Part shown: positions 34,107-45,478 of the stretch, piece after piece
Numbering within the stretch: position 1 is the stretch's first letter
How the letters are laid out: each line of letters opens with the position of its first letter
Origin: Chlorops oryzae
Lineage: Eukaryota; Arthropoda; Insecta; Diptera; Chloropidae
NCBI GenBank assembly: GCA_020466095.1
Contig: CM035806.1
Coordinates: 128,463,244-128,527,243 of the forward strand
Direction: 5' to 3'
Length of the DNA: 64,000 bases
Notes under the pieces: model-generated
Database searches by the model: none
What the model was told of the DNA's origin: nothing
Seen by the model: only the letters and a program-made list of their open reading frames with translations
Program-made: the position numbers and the translations under genes

Positions 34107-36135
34107 CAGGGATCAAAAATAACAATTATTATTGAAATTTAAAGTTAAAAAGTCAAAGGGAAAGAGTTTGCGTATTCGATATTTACATTGAGAAATGTAA
34201 TGCTTTTTAGGCAAGGAGTGGTAATCTTCAAGAATTTTTATTTTTTTGACTTTTTCCAAAAAAGTCAAAAAATAACGGTTATTTTTGACTTTTATTTTTT
34301 CGGTCAAAAATAACAATTAAAATTTGACTTTTATTTTTTAAGTCAAGAATAAAAATCAAAATTTGACTTTTATTTTTTTAGTCAAAAATAAAAATTAAAA
34401 TTTGATTTTTATTTTTTTGATCAGATTTAAAAGTTAAACTTTAACTTAAATTTTTTCGGGCAAAAATAAAAGTTGAAGTTGTAATCGCATGTAAGGAAGT
34501 TTACATCGGCTATGCCGATTGCATACATACCTTTTCCTCAGCTTCAAATATCGCACCCTTGCTACTAAACCGCCACAATTCAAAAATTTTTTCATCTAAT
34601 TTTTCATGTTTGACCGCATTTTACTGTACGAACACAACACTTAGAAAATTTACCTTGAAATTAATACCTTCAGCAGTTAATTAAGAATATTAACAACGTG
34701 TGAAAAATATCTTCTTTACGAGGTCTCGAAAGAGACTGGATATTTTACGAGAAGTGCGGAATTTTGAATTGTGCCGCTTTAGGAGCAAGAGTGCGATATG
34801 TTAAAAAAGAAAGTCTCAATTTTGGTAGTATTTTGCGAATTTCGCGAATTGTGGTCGTTATCAAATTTTAACGGTAAGAGGGCATTATATCTGGCTGCGA
34901 AATACTCAATTCAAAAGAGTCAAAACAAAAGTTTTGCAAAATTTCGCGAATGGTGGCCATGGTCAAAGCTAAACCCCAATAGAGCACTTTATTTAGTTGC
35001 TAAACGCACGATTTCAAATAGTGAAATTCAAATTTTGCAAAATTTCGCGAATAATGGCCATGGTCAAATTTTAACACCAAGAGGACATTATATCTGGCTG
35101 CTAAATACACAATGAGAAGTAGTAAAAATTAAAATTCTTTTTATAACTATATCCAAATAACTGACAATAATTTTTTAAAGATGATAACCATATTTATAGC
35201 AATGTTGCAAATTTTCTTTATCCAAAGTTTAAGTCTATAAAGTAGCTATACCCACTCCACATTTCAACAGTCTGAGATGTATAGTGAAAAACTTATCCGC
35301 GAAAAATCGTAAATATCGTGAATTTTGAAACTTCTGAACCATTTACCACAACTCAGATAGGACTACGAAAGAAACTGGTACGCAGTTTTTCAAACATATA
35401 CCAAAGGCAAGTGCATGCCAAATTTCAGTATGATACCTTTCATGGTTTAGGATTAAATTACGAAAAATTTATTTGTGACCGACAGACAGACAGACAGACA
35501 TGGCAAACTTAATATACCCACGATATGAGGCAGGTGAGGAAGAGAGGGAAATGGAAAAAAACATGAATAGTCGCGCTTAGCGCTCGAGACGTTTTTGCAA
35601 TTCTAGGTATATAGTCGAATCAGAATGCCCCATTCATCGACCAACTGTGGTGACTCGTGTATCATTGAAAAATGTGCACATAGCTGCTATTAAAATTTTG
35701 GGATTCAGCAGAACTAGTTTATCAGTCACGTCCTAGTTCATAAATTTTTTACCCTCGAAGAATGCAGACCCCTCAGCGGGCCCAACAACTAACGTTTCCA
35801 CCTATGGGTGCGATCTTGTGAGCGACCAACTATATCATTGCACTTGTTTATTTTTTATTTTTGCCCGAAAAAATTAAAGTTAAATTATAACTTTTAAATC
35901 TGATCGAAAAAATAAAAATCAAATTTTTATTTTTATTTTTGACTGAAAAAATAAAAATCGATTTTAACTTTTTTTTCTGACTTAAAAAATAAAAGTCAAA
36001 TTTTAATTGTTATTTTTGACCGAAAAAATAAAAGTCAAATTTTAACTGTTAATTTTTGACGGAAACTTTATACGTTAAGAAATAACGATTATTTTTTTAC
36101 TTTTAAAATAAAAGTCATAACAGTTACGGTCCCTG
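34107..36135. mobile_element. hAT-like element, 8-bp TSD, AT-rich subterminal arrays
   Basis: It starts CAGGGATCAAAAATAAC and ends GTTACGGTCCCTG. It is flanked by the exact 8-bp TSD GTTTAAAG (34099-34106, 36136-36143). Arrays of TTGACTTTTATTTTT-type units fill 34130-34470 and, inverted, 35850-36120. No transposase is present. The middle is occupied by a mini-me element (34490-35522). Confidence 0.85.
34490..35522 (-). mobile_element. mini-me/DINE-like element nested in the hAT element
   Basis: The left terminus ATGTAAGGAAGTTTACATC is followed by the hairpin ATCGGCTATGCCGAT. Internal blocks repeat AATTTCGCGAA.GGTGG.C about three times. The right end has GACAGACAGACAGACATGG and ATATACCCACGATATGAGG. 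Confidence 0.7.
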
Positions 36136-36210
36136 GTTTAAAGTCAAATTGAATCTGATTTTATTTTTCTTATTTTCTACGTATTTCTTTTCGGACTCAT
36201 AAATAGGTCT

Positions 36211-36372
36211 GATCCCGTACTGCACGAAACTGCCCAAAACAGCTTAATTTTACCGAAAACTGTCCCCGAACTGGACGATTGTGCAAATGGGAGAGGATTT
36301 CGACAGAGTATTTGTCTTCTTCTTCTGTCAAAATCTCTCATTTGCACAATCGTGCAGATCGGGGCAGTGTAG
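36211..36372. repeat. Inverted repeat, CACGAAACTGCCC family
   Basis: It begins CCCGTACTGCACGAAACTG as at 20387-20482. An internal palindrome has arms ACGATTGTGCAAATG and CATTTGCACAATCGT. Confidence 0.65.
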
Positions 36373-36670
36373 GAAAATGGAAATTTCAGTGTGTACCTAA
36401 AATGGCCCATTAATTTTACCTAAATATAGTAAAGTGTACCTAATATACCCAGCCGGAATTTTTTTCATAAATGGCAAATTTATTAATGTTTTCACCGAAG
36501 ACATCAAAGGGAAAATTAGAGTACTTCTCAAATCTGATGATATGATCATTTAAAAGAGATGTTATTCATACCAATTCTAATGGCAATGTCATCGAGAGAA
36601 GGTGTTATTCACTCCCGAACGATGGCATTGTCTTGCAAAACGAGAGGTACTGATACGATGGAGTAATATA

Positions 36671-36970
36671 CAGTAGTTTCGGTATATAAGAAAGTCGATT
36701 TTGCCAAAAAATTTCATTCCTTTTTTCGGGTTTTTCTTAAATAAGAGCCCGTTTATAAGAAAATTCTTTCTTATAAAAAAAACCGTTTATAAAGAAAATT
36801 TTTTCTTATATAAACAACCGATATTTGAAAATACGGCGTGTTAAATTTGATAAAACGCCAGTTTCTTATATAAAATTTATCCATACAAAAACAGTTTTTT
36901 TTGTTGGTAAACAGTTTCTTAAAGGTGGTTTTTTTACATGACGAGTAATTGCTTATATAGCGAAATACTG
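36671..36970. mobile_element. pogo-type MITE, TA TSD
   Basis: CAGTAGTTTCGGTATATAAG is mirrored by GCTTATATAGCGAAATACTG, with TA on both sides (36669-36670, 36971-36972). Internal CTTATA and TATAAG motifs repeat several times. Confidence 0.8.
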
Positions 36971-36972
36971 TA

Positions 36973-38267
36973 TTGAAATTTCGATGATCAACCTGACTCT
37001 AGACAAGAGCATAAATACAAGAAGGTGAAACATCAGAACATCTAACTCTTATCCGCACTGGAAGCACTATGACTATCTTTTTTGTCAAAACTAGTAATGA
37101 CAATTCCTGCAGAGACACTTACTCAGATAATTCACAGCAGACACTTTCTCCATGTTGAATTCACCAACAAAATTTTCTGTCATCTTGAAATTGTACGTAA
37201 AATGGACAAATTGTTCGCGGTAATGTACAAGTGCTACGATTTGGCTAGTAGAAAAGGGCCGATAACAAGGTACGAATGGGTACAGTCCTACTGAGTTCCA
37301 ACGATGGTCGGGGACAGTAATTGTCGGATTATCGGTCCATCTGTGCATACATAAATCTGGTCGTTACACATCGTGCGCACTAGAATGGCAACATACCCTC
37401 GACACAGAGTGTGACAATCGTGGTTACAGGAAGTAATTGCAAAAAAAAAGTAAGCAAAACTCTAACATTGCCATGTAGACAACAAATGAACCTCAAAGTG
37501 ACTTTGCGATTTTTATGCCTCAACTAAACTGGACATTTCAAAACCCAAATTGAAATCCTCCATGTTAGAATCGGTTGGTCGAGAAAATTCAAAGACACTT
37601 CTCCTGTTGAATTTGGTTTTGTCGCTTTTTCGAAATTGATTATTTTCGAACGGTTGAGGCTCGAGTTTGGCTATAGAAAACGATACACATCGAAATGGGT
37701 CAGTCCCTCTGAAGTATCCATACTTCACGAATAATATGTCGGATTTGGTTCAGATGTGCATACATAAATTATCGCACATCGGCGTACTTATGAATGGCAC
37801 AACTCAATAATTGACAATTGTTTCGGAAAACACGATAAAGTGCTTTTCTAAATTTACATGTAAGCATCAAATGGAACCAAAGTGACTTTGCGATTTTTAT
37901 TAACAAAATGGACAAACAAAACCCAAATTAAAACTATGTTAGATCGGTTGGTCGAGAAATTCATTGTGAACTTTGCATTTCGTTAGCTTACGAAATTGAT
38001 CATTCATTGAACCTATGTCAGTTTTGTTGTCGATGTCTGAAATGATGCTCGACTATTATACTATACTATATATGTACGTATATATGAGGCTCTTATATGA
38101 CGCTCTTATATGGTACGATGTTCGTATGTGTTGTTTGAATCACATCTAATTTTTTTATTTTACATGTAAGACTGATGGAATAAGGTGTAAGCAATGTTTT
38201 TGAAAATTCTAGTTAGAGTTCGCATAATTTATTTCGTGCTTACAAATTTATCATTCATTTAACAATA
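36973..38267. repeat. Spacer with degenerate tandem repeats
   Basis: Segments near 37490 and 37875 share GTGACTTTGCGATTTTTAT, AAACCCAAATT.AAA and ATCGGTTGGTCGAGAAA. CATCTGTGCATACATAAAT and CAGATGTGCATACATAAAT recur at 37338 and 37750. This looks like an old array with a period near 390-410 bp. No gene supported. Confidence 0.55.
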
Positions 38268-38426
38268 CAGTGTACTCTCTCTACTTGCGGACACTCCTCT
38301 TAAACGGATACTATTTGGGAATGCTCCAGTGTTCTTGATTTTCAAATAGTTTCCTCTTAAGCGGACCCCTTTGTCAAGCGGACACAGTTTTCGGACCCGT
38401 AGGTTTCCGGTTAAGAGAGTACACTG
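38268..38426. mobile_element. pogo-type MITE, TA TSD
   Basis: CAGTGTACTCTCTCTACTTG at the left, TTAAGAGAGTACACTG at the right, with internal CTCTTAAACGGA and CTCTTAAGCGGA. TA lies on both sides (38266-38267, 38427-38428). The ends fit pogo/Tigger-type elements. Confidence 0.85.
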
Positions 38427-38454
38427 TATATAGTATAGCTCGGAAAAAAATGAC

Positions 38455-38554
38455 NNNNNNNNNNNNNNNNNNNNNNNNNNNNNNNNNNNNNNNNNNNNNN
38501 NNNNNNNNNNNNNNNNNNNNNNNNNNNNNNNNNNNNNNNNNNNNNNNNNNNNNN
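38455..38554. other. Assembly gap (100 N)
   Basis: A 100-N placeholder. It hides the left terminus of the first Harbinger element. Confidence 0.99.
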
Positions 38555-38835
38555 GGGTTAACGAGTTAATCCCAGATTATGCATGGGATTACCATACAAA
38601 TATTTTGACTTTAATCCTTTCGCCGATTTGGGATTAAAAAGTAATCTCCTTAAAAAAGCATGGTTGATACAAAATGAAGTACGAAAAGTACGGAAAATAT
38701 CAACTGTTCTGTCAAATAAAAAAATAACGGATAGCATAACAAAACAAATCAAAATAAACGATGGAGCCTTCATGTTCTAAGTACATATTTCCAAAATCTT
38801 CAATTCAAATAATAAAAATACTTTCATTATTTTAG

Positions 38836-41215
38836 CAAAACGCAAAAAGAGAACAGCCTGGAGCGAATCGGCTGAAGCCCAACTTGTCGAATTGTGGGAG
38901 GAAAAAAATGAAGAGCTTCGAGGTGCTCGCAAAAATAACCACATTTTTGCAGAGTTGGAGCAGGAAATGGTGACAAAAGGCTTCAATTTTTCAGCAGAGG
39001 AAATTAAAGTGAAGCTAAAAAACTTCCGCAGATTGTATAGGTAAATTACAAAAATTAGGTCATTGGACTTCATCTACAAATTTAGTATGTTTACAGCGAA
39101 GAGAGAAAAAAGATTGAGCCCTCTGGTGGTACACCGTCGAATTGGAAGTGGTATGAAGATATAAACCGTATTTTGGGTTCGTCCAAACAATTTAATTTGG
39201 AAAGTGTGATGGAAGAAAGTGCAAGTAAGTTGAACGTATACAGGCCTATTTGCATTTATTTATATTTCAATATGTACACTGAAGTGCAAAACTGTAACAT
39301 GTTGTTATAATTCTAAGTTTAGAAGCTGTTATTTTCTTTAATATAATTACTCGTTATAAGTTTTTGTTGTTATTGGATTGGTCCACTAGTATTCTCTCTG
39401 CAAGAAAAGTGTGAGGTAGATTGACTGATAGAATTAAAAGTACCAGAGCAAAATGTAAGAAAAGTCAAATGTTACAGTTTTGCACTCGCGATATTTTATT
39501 ATACAAAATTTAAAAAAAGTGATAAATTTCATATTTTCTCCAGTATCTTTCTGTTTCATTTGATTCACTTATATGGTCTGGTATACTACTCGTATATCTA
39601 CGTACAAATTATGCCGGAAACGATTCCTAAATTTCCTTCGTTCGTTCCCAGAGCTCAGTCATTCCTCTTGGTAGTCTTGGGTACGTGGAAATTTGTGGTT
39701 AGAGGTGGCTCCAAAAATTTTTCTATGGGATTCATGTCCGCAGATTGAATTGGCCACACTAAAACCCAAAACTTTGGATTTTAGACCAGTTTGGTTCGAT
39801 AGGAGCGGGATGTTTTTGGTCTTTGATTTGGTGAAATATCACAATTTCAGCACCAAGGTCCATCTTTCTGGCAACATCGGGACTAATTTGTTGCAGAATA
39901 GATAGGTACTGCTCCTGATCAATTATTCGACCGATGTGTACCAATCAACCGACGCCATTGTTCGAAATACGCCCTCAAACCATAATCGAACCACCTCCGT
40001 GCTTGACTATTTGACGCACCTGATTTGGTTCTGGTGTTGATAGATGACTAGTCCAGTGCCACAAATGTACATCAGATTGAAAGCGATATATTCCAATCTC
40101 ATAACACCAAAAATTCTAAATTTTTGTGATTTATGTATTAATGCTGTTTCTTTTAAGACTTACTGTCAAATATTTAAGCACGGAGGTGGTTCGATTATGG
40201 TTTGAGGGCGTATTTCGAACAATGGCGTCGGTTGATTGGTACACATCGGTCGAATAATTGATCAGGAGCAGTACCTATCTATTCTGCAACAAATTAGTCC
40301 CGATGTTGCCAGAAAGATGGACCTTGGTGCTGATATTGTGATATTTCACCAAATCAAAGACCAAAAACATCCCGCTCCTATCGAACCAAACTGGTCTAAA
40401 ATCCAAAGTTTTGGGTTTTTTAGTGTGGCCAATTCAATCTGCGGACATGAATCCCATAGAAAAATTTTTGGAGCCACCTCTAACCACAAATTTTCCACGT
40501 ACCCAAGACTACCAAGAGGAATGACTGAGCTCTGGGAACGAACGAAGGAAATTTAGGAATCGTTTCCGGCATAATTTGTACGTAGATATACGAGTAGTAT
40601 ACCAGACCATATAAGTGAATCAAATGAAACAGAAAGATACTGGAGAAAATATGAAAATTTATCACTTTTTTTAAATTTTGTATAATAAAATATCGCGAGT
40701 GCAAAACTGTAACATTTGACTTTTCTTACATTTTGCTCTGGTACTTTTAATTCTATCAGTCAATCTACCTCACACTTTTCTTGCAGAGAGAATACTATGG
40801 ACCAATCCAATAACAACAAAAACTTATAACGAGTAATTTATTAAAGAAAATAATAGCTTCTAAATTAGAATTGTAACAACATTTACAGTTTTGCACTTCA
40901 GTGTATGTAAATATATGAAGTAATTAATTTCAGCATTCGAACCGCAGTCTCCTCCCCAATACGATTCATTTAATTGCGTCGAATTTTTAGACGGCTATTC
41001 GGACATGACGCTGAGCGTATCCAATACGTCTTCAGAACCTGCAAAAAAAAAAAAAAAAAGTTAATGTGCAGGAAGAGATGTTGGAGGAAATAAAAGAGTC
41101 CAATAGGATGGTTAAGGAAGAAATGCGACAATCCATGGAGTTGATGCAGAGGAATGCTGCCACACTCGAAAAGATGGCAAATGAAAATGAAGATTTTCAC
41201 AAAAAAAACTGCTGA
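38836..41215 (+). CDS. Myb/SANT-like protein of Harbinger element 1
   Basis: Exons are 38836-39040, 39097-39224 and 40934-41215; a short 5' exon with the start codon lies upstream and is not resolved. The trihelix domain reads KRKKRTAWSESAEAQLVELW, EIKVKLKNFRRLYR, then EPSGGTPSNWKWYEDINRIL. The C-terminal exon has a basic stretch and a predicted coiled coil (EEMLEEIKESNRMVKEEMRQ). In PIF/Harbinger such proteins bind the transposon ends and help move the transposase into the nucleus. A 17-A run at 41043-41059 is one base off frame, probably homopolymer error. The second intron contains the palindromic Tc1, removable by splicing. Confidence 0.75.
39585..40004 (-). pseudogene. Tc1 transposase C-terminal fragment, left arm
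   Basis: On the minus strand it reads HGGGSIMVWG-type sequence, then VHIGRIIDQEQYLSILQQ. Frameshifts follow before a QDN.KH motif. There is no N-terminal DNA-binding domain. Confidence 0.75.
40176..40570 (+). pseudogene. Tc1 transposase C-terminal fragment, right arm
   Basis: Mirror copy of the left-arm fragment. KHGGGSIMVWG (through a one-base change to a stop), HIGRIIDQEQYLSILQQ and FHQ.K.QKH are readable across frames. The recorded peptide differs from the left arm by one residue (GADIVIF versus GAEIVIF). Confidence 0.75.
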
Positions 41216-41249
41216 GTGCATTATTGCAAAAAAAGTAAATAAAATAAAA

Positions 41250-42661
41250 AACATACACAAATGAAATGCTATGGCTTTTCTTATTTCCTCAGCTGAAGCA
41301 TTCCCATCTCCGCACAGATTGTTGTAGTCCGGTTGGGGCCTCTCGGTGGGAATTAAATCAGAGAGCCATTTTTCTGAGATTCTGCTGTTTTGGCTGTTGA
41401 AAAAGTTATGCAGCACGCAACAACATTTTATGATGCTGTTAACTTTAGTTACGTGGCTATCCAACCCCTTTCCAAGTCTTCGAAAACGCGCCTTTAGCTG
41501 TCCAAATGCGTTTTCAACGACAATTCTACTCTTTGACAGGTGGTAATTGAATCTTTTCTGCTCGGGAGTCGAACTGGTAGAAAAAGGGTATGGCTTCATT
41601 AATACCTCCGAAAATGTAAATGCGGAGTCCCCAATAACGACCATGGGGGCCATAATTTCTCCAAACTGTCTGGTGTTGCTTTTGAGAAGAGATGAATTAT
41701 CTAGAAATTTTTTTAAGCTTGACATATTATATATTTTCGAATCATGGCAACGACCTGGACAACCAACGTTAATATACGAAAACCTGCATCTGAAAATTTA
41801 TTATTGCAATTAAGTTTTAAAAAAAAAAATTTGCATTCATTTAGTACCTGTAGTCAACTAAAGCGAAAAGCACCACAGAATTCCACCCCTTATAATTGTG
41901 GTAGTCCACAGCTTCGTCTGAAGGTGCCATAACTTCAATATGACATCCATCTGAAAAATATCCCGACGTATTAAATTTGAAAAAAGTTATAATTCTAAGC
42001 AAATGACCGATTGCACCAAAGCATTGTGGGAAGCCCATTGCCTCGAATCCTTTGACGTTCTCTTCAATTTTTTCTTGCGTCAAAAAATTTTGTGGTAAAT
42101 ATTCAGGTGCAAGTATCCGCCAAGTTTCCGTGCAGAACTCCAGCAATATCTTGCACACAATTGATTTTGAGACTCCAAATAAGCGACCCACTGTCCGATA
42201 TTCAGATGATGAGCCCAGGGTGTACAAGGCAATTGCAATCCGTTTTTCCAGCGGTATGCTTTGGCGAAAATACGTATTTTGCTTCTCCAAATCTTAAGCT
42301 TTTCCACCAATATTTGGAAGCATTTTCGGTCCGCTCTGAAGCTGTTTTTAAAAAATAGATCGGAGTTTTTCGGCACGTCTAACTCCCAGAAAGATCCAAA
42401 ACGTTCCTAAAAGTTGAATAAACTTTCAATATACAAAATAAATTGAGGTTTTTTATATATTACCAGTGTCCAAAGCCTTCGTGGTCTATAGACTTTGCCA
42501 GCATAAAATGTAGCTATTACCATTTCGTTACGCTGAATAATCATTTTCAGTTTTCTCATTCGACGGCTTAGTTCAGCGTTTTGCTCGGCAATATGGAGAA
42601 ATTGCAGTTGCATCGCTTCCTCCTGCGCAATAACAGCACAAACAATTTGCTTAAAATCCAT
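41250..42661 (-). CDS. Harbinger element 1 transposase (DDE_Tnp_4 type)
   Basis: Read right to left: MDFKQIVCAVIAQEEAMQLQ, intron, ERFGSFWELDVPKNSDLFFK, a frameshift at about 42296-42302 (one base missing in the KLKDLEKQN region), then the helix-turn-helix VGRLFGVSKSIVCKILLEF. GFPQCFGAI and DGCHIEVMAP join across a 57-bp intron (about 42013-41957) and give the first catalytic Asp. After another intron come VGCPGRCHDSKIYN, VIGDSAF (second Asp) and RIVVENAFGQLKARFRRL (Glu). All three catalytic residues are present. The C-terminus near 41250 is approximate. The frameshift may be assembly error. Confidence 0.82.
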
Positions 42662-43129
42662 TTTTATATCTTATTTGCACTTTTTTAATTTTCACTTTCA
42701 ATTTGCTGTTTTTTCTTCGCTTTTCTGTCTCGCTTCTATGCTAATCAGCTGATTGACTAATTAATCCCTACACCGAAAGTGGAAACGACTGAGATTAACT
42801 AACGGGATTAACGTTAATCTCTATAGTTAATCCCTATGTGGAAACATGATATAAAACACTATTCAGAAATTTTTAAATTTCTTACAGTCTTATTCATAGA
42901 AATTCCTTAAAATGTTTTTAAAACTAATTTTTCTAAACAGCATATTAAAAATAAAATGCTGCTAAAAAACTGTTTATTCATTTACGCCTTTTTGCTCTGT
43001 ATTAACAAAAGTACAGATATCGATAACAGAGTACAAAAAGTACTTTTTTTCTATTTTTCTGGGCAACATTGGTGTTAAATTTCGGTATTTTTGACATTTC
43101 AATTCGTCCATTTAAAATCATATTTTAAA

Positions 43130-43993
43130 ATGGATTTGAAGAAGAAAAGAAATCGCGCAGAAAATTGGACAAAAGAGGACAAGGTTTGTTTAAAACTTAT
43201 TGGCGAAGACATCACTTTTATCCTATTTGTTTTTAGGAATTATTTAATTCAGCATTTGGTGCGTGAAAATGTTAAAATAATAGAGAACAAAAATACTGAC
43301 ACGAACACAAACAAACTTAAAACGGAAGGATGGCAAGCAATCACTGAAAGTTTCAACATGATGGCCAGTGCGCAAAGAAGTTGCGCTCAACTTAAGTGTC
43401 AATGGGCGGTTATTAAAATGAACGCCAAAAAAGAAAATTCGTATCAAAAGCGGGAGCTTTTCAAAACCGGTGGAGGGAATGCGGTTGAACAAAAAGAATT
43501 AACTGCTGATGACATTCGCGCATGGCTACCGGAGGAATTTGAAATCGATACCAACGAGTTCGATTGTGACCAATTCAACGGCGAATCTATCAAAGTTCTT
43601 GAGTCCACAAATTATGATATTAATAATTCAGCTGTAATCCAAATACCTGATGTACCAATGGAGAAGCCGCAGATCGATAATGAAAAGACTGAAAAAGAGC
43701 ATTCAAATATTTAAAAAAAAAATCGCAAAAGACGTACAAACAATATTGAAGTAAAGTCAATTTCAAACGAATCAATAAGTGCCATTGCAGAAATGGAAAC
43801 AAAATGTCGTTTAGAGCTTCACTAAATTCAAATCGCAGCCGAAAAGAAAAAATTGGAGCTTTTTGAATTAAAAATTGAAATTGAGCGTAAGCGATCTATG
43901 AACGTAGACCTAGAATGTGAACTTTTACAAGAAAAGCTCAAAATGTTTAAGAAGCCTAATTCGAAGTGCAGCATGCATAGTGATTTTTATTAA
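43130..43993 (+). CDS. Myb/SANT zeste-like protein of Harbinger element 2
   Basis: It starts MDLKKKRNRAENWTKEDK. LIQHLVRENVKIIENKN and GWQAITESFNMMA..RSCAQLKCQW follow, the three-helix SANT pattern seen in zeste-like and Harbinger partner proteins. An acidic linker follows. The first frame stops at 43714 beside an A run. The next frame continues KKNRKRRTNNIEVKS and a coiled coil (KKLELFELKIEIERKRSMNV) to a stop at 43991-43993. One in-frame TAA breaks the coiled coil. The gene is probably inactive or affected by homopolymer error. A small intron near 43184-43240 is possible but unproven. Confidence 0.7.
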
Positions 43994-43999
43994 TGTTAA

Positions 44000-45079
44000 C
44001 TAAAAGTACTTTTCAATAAAAGATCGTAATATAAAGTTATCTCTGCCTCTTGATCGTCCCTCTGCTTGATTGAAATCTTCATCCGTTTGCTCTGCTTCTG
44101 ATGATTTATATGCATCGTCGTCATCATCTGGAATAGGTTTCTTTTCCTCAATTGCAATATCATGAAGCACAGCAAGAGCAACAACAAGTATTTTTGCATT
44201 AGCTAGTGAAGTGCGCAGACCATCCATCAAGCAACGGAAACGTTGTTTTAATACACTGAAGCATCTTTCAATTGTGTTCCTAGTCGAGATAGGGGCAGCG
44301 TTATATCTTTATTCCTTCACAGATTCAGGCCTGAGTAAAGGTGTGAAGAGGTAGCTAGTTTGCTTGTAACCAGAGTCCCCAAGCAAGCGCCCTTTGTAGC
44401 GGTTTTCAACGAATTCTTGTTTAAGTTTTGACTCGTTAAATATTCGGCTGTCATGCGTACTACCTCTCCATCTGGCCACAACATTTTGAATTTTAAGGTG
44501 TGCGTCACATACCATTTGTACGTTTATGAATGGAATAACCTTTTCGCATTGATATACTACTGCGACGAATCTCCCAGTTACTTTCTTAATCATTCGAATG
44601 TGGGTACAATCTATAGCGCCAATTACTGATGGGAAGTTCCGTATATTTTAAAGTCCTTCCAATCTTCAATGTCTCTTCCATCCTAAGTTTTGTGGCTATC
44701 CTTTATACAATGCTTCGCCAATTTGTCCCGAGAAACTCTTGCACAAATAACGGACTTACAGTAGGTTGGCTTAGTCCGTGTCATAATTCACCAGCATCGT
44801 CTTGAATTTCATCGTCTTCCCCAGCATCGCAAAGCAGTAAGGACCTGTAAATGAGACGGAAGTCCCAGACCTCTTCCACTAAATTTCAAGATCTGCCTTT
44901 ATCATGTTGACAATCCTGTTCACAACACGCTTACAAAATCGGTATTTGTTCCGGAAGTCAACGTCATGCAAATCCATAGGATTTCCACGTTCTTTATACG
45001 TTTTTGCACGACGCAAAATGTTCTCCTGTCCGTTATTAGCAATATCATCAATTAACTGGATTGCCATAATAGAATTCAT
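44000..45079 (-). CDS. Harbinger element 2 transposase, broken
   Basis: Pieces on the minus strand read MNSIMAIQLIDDIANNGQEN, then VTGRFVAVVYQCEKVIPFIN, VCDAHLKIQNVVARWRGSTH, DSRIFNESKLKQEF, GRLLGDSGYKQTSYLFTPLL, then TIERCFSVLKQRFRCLMDGL and VLHDIAIEEKKP. DAH and GDSGY hold catalytic Asp residues and ERCFSVLKQRF the Glu. Several frameshifts separate the pieces, so it is not functional as read. Confidence 0.8.
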
Positions 45080-45260
45080 TTTTTAATTAAATTTTTATTA
45101 CTTAAAATGCTGATAAAAAAGCCAAGTCCCTATTTTAAATATTAACATTTTAAGAACACATTTAAAATTCATTTTATCTCTAAAATACGTTTATGAATAC
45201 AATTTTTGTTAAACAGCATTTTAGCAGATATTTAGAGTCGTTTTAAATTTCTATGAATAA

Positions 45261-45386
45261 GGCCCATTTCCTACTGTTCTGATTAAAGTTTTCGTTCCGA
45301 AAAACAAAAAACTTTGTATGAAAATTTTGACATTTTGAGAGGATATCGTGACGATAAACTTTAACCGGAACAGTAGCAAATGGGCC
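45261..45386. mobile_element. MITE inside right TIR of Harbinger 2, TAA TSD
   Basis: GGCCCATTTCCTACTGTTC is mirrored by GAACAGTAGCAAATGGGCC. The duplication TAA flanks both sides (45258-45260, 45387-45389), as expected for a Harbinger-type MITE. Confidence 0.9.
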
Positions 45387-45478
45387 TAAGACTGTTAGAT
45401 TTTTCCTTTTTTCAATAAAACTGATTAAAATAACTTTTCTGGGAGTCAAAAATATAAAATAATTATTTTAAAAGCTTA

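Larger units (their letters stand above)
39277..40903. mobile_element. Palindromic Tc1-like element with two inverted 3' ends
   Basis: 1627 bp flanked by TA (39275-39276, 40904-40905). It starts CACTGAAGTGCAAAACTGTA and ends with the complement. The arms (39277 to about 40004, and about 40176-40903) are nearly identical inverted copies. Each arm carries the C-terminal part of a Tc1-like transposase reading outward. The 171-bp centre continues the left copy and contains no N-terminal region. Thus both ends are 3' ends and no intact gene remains. It lies in an intron of the Harbinger SANT gene. Confidence 0.88.
38555..42850. mobile_element. PIF/Harbinger element 1 with palindromic Tc1 inside
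   Basis: It carries the two-gene set typical of PIF/Harbinger: a Myb/SANT-like gene on plus (38836-41215) and a DDE transposase on minus (about 41250-42661). Inverted GTTAATCCC motifs occur near both ends (38571-38579 and 42825-42833), but the left end lies in the gap, so TIR and TSD cannot be read. Limits are approximate. Confidence 0.75.
42885..45394. mobile_element. PIF/Harbinger element 2, TTA TSD, right TIR split by a MITE
   Basis: The left end CAGTCTTATTCATAGAAATT is mirrored at the right by AATTTCTATGAATAA, then a 126-bp MITE, then GACTG. Removing the MITE restores a matching TIR (CTATGAATAAGACTG). The 3-bp TSD TTA is at 42882-42884 and 45395-45397. It holds a SANT/zeste-like gene and a DDE transposase in convergent orientation. 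Confidence 0.88.
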
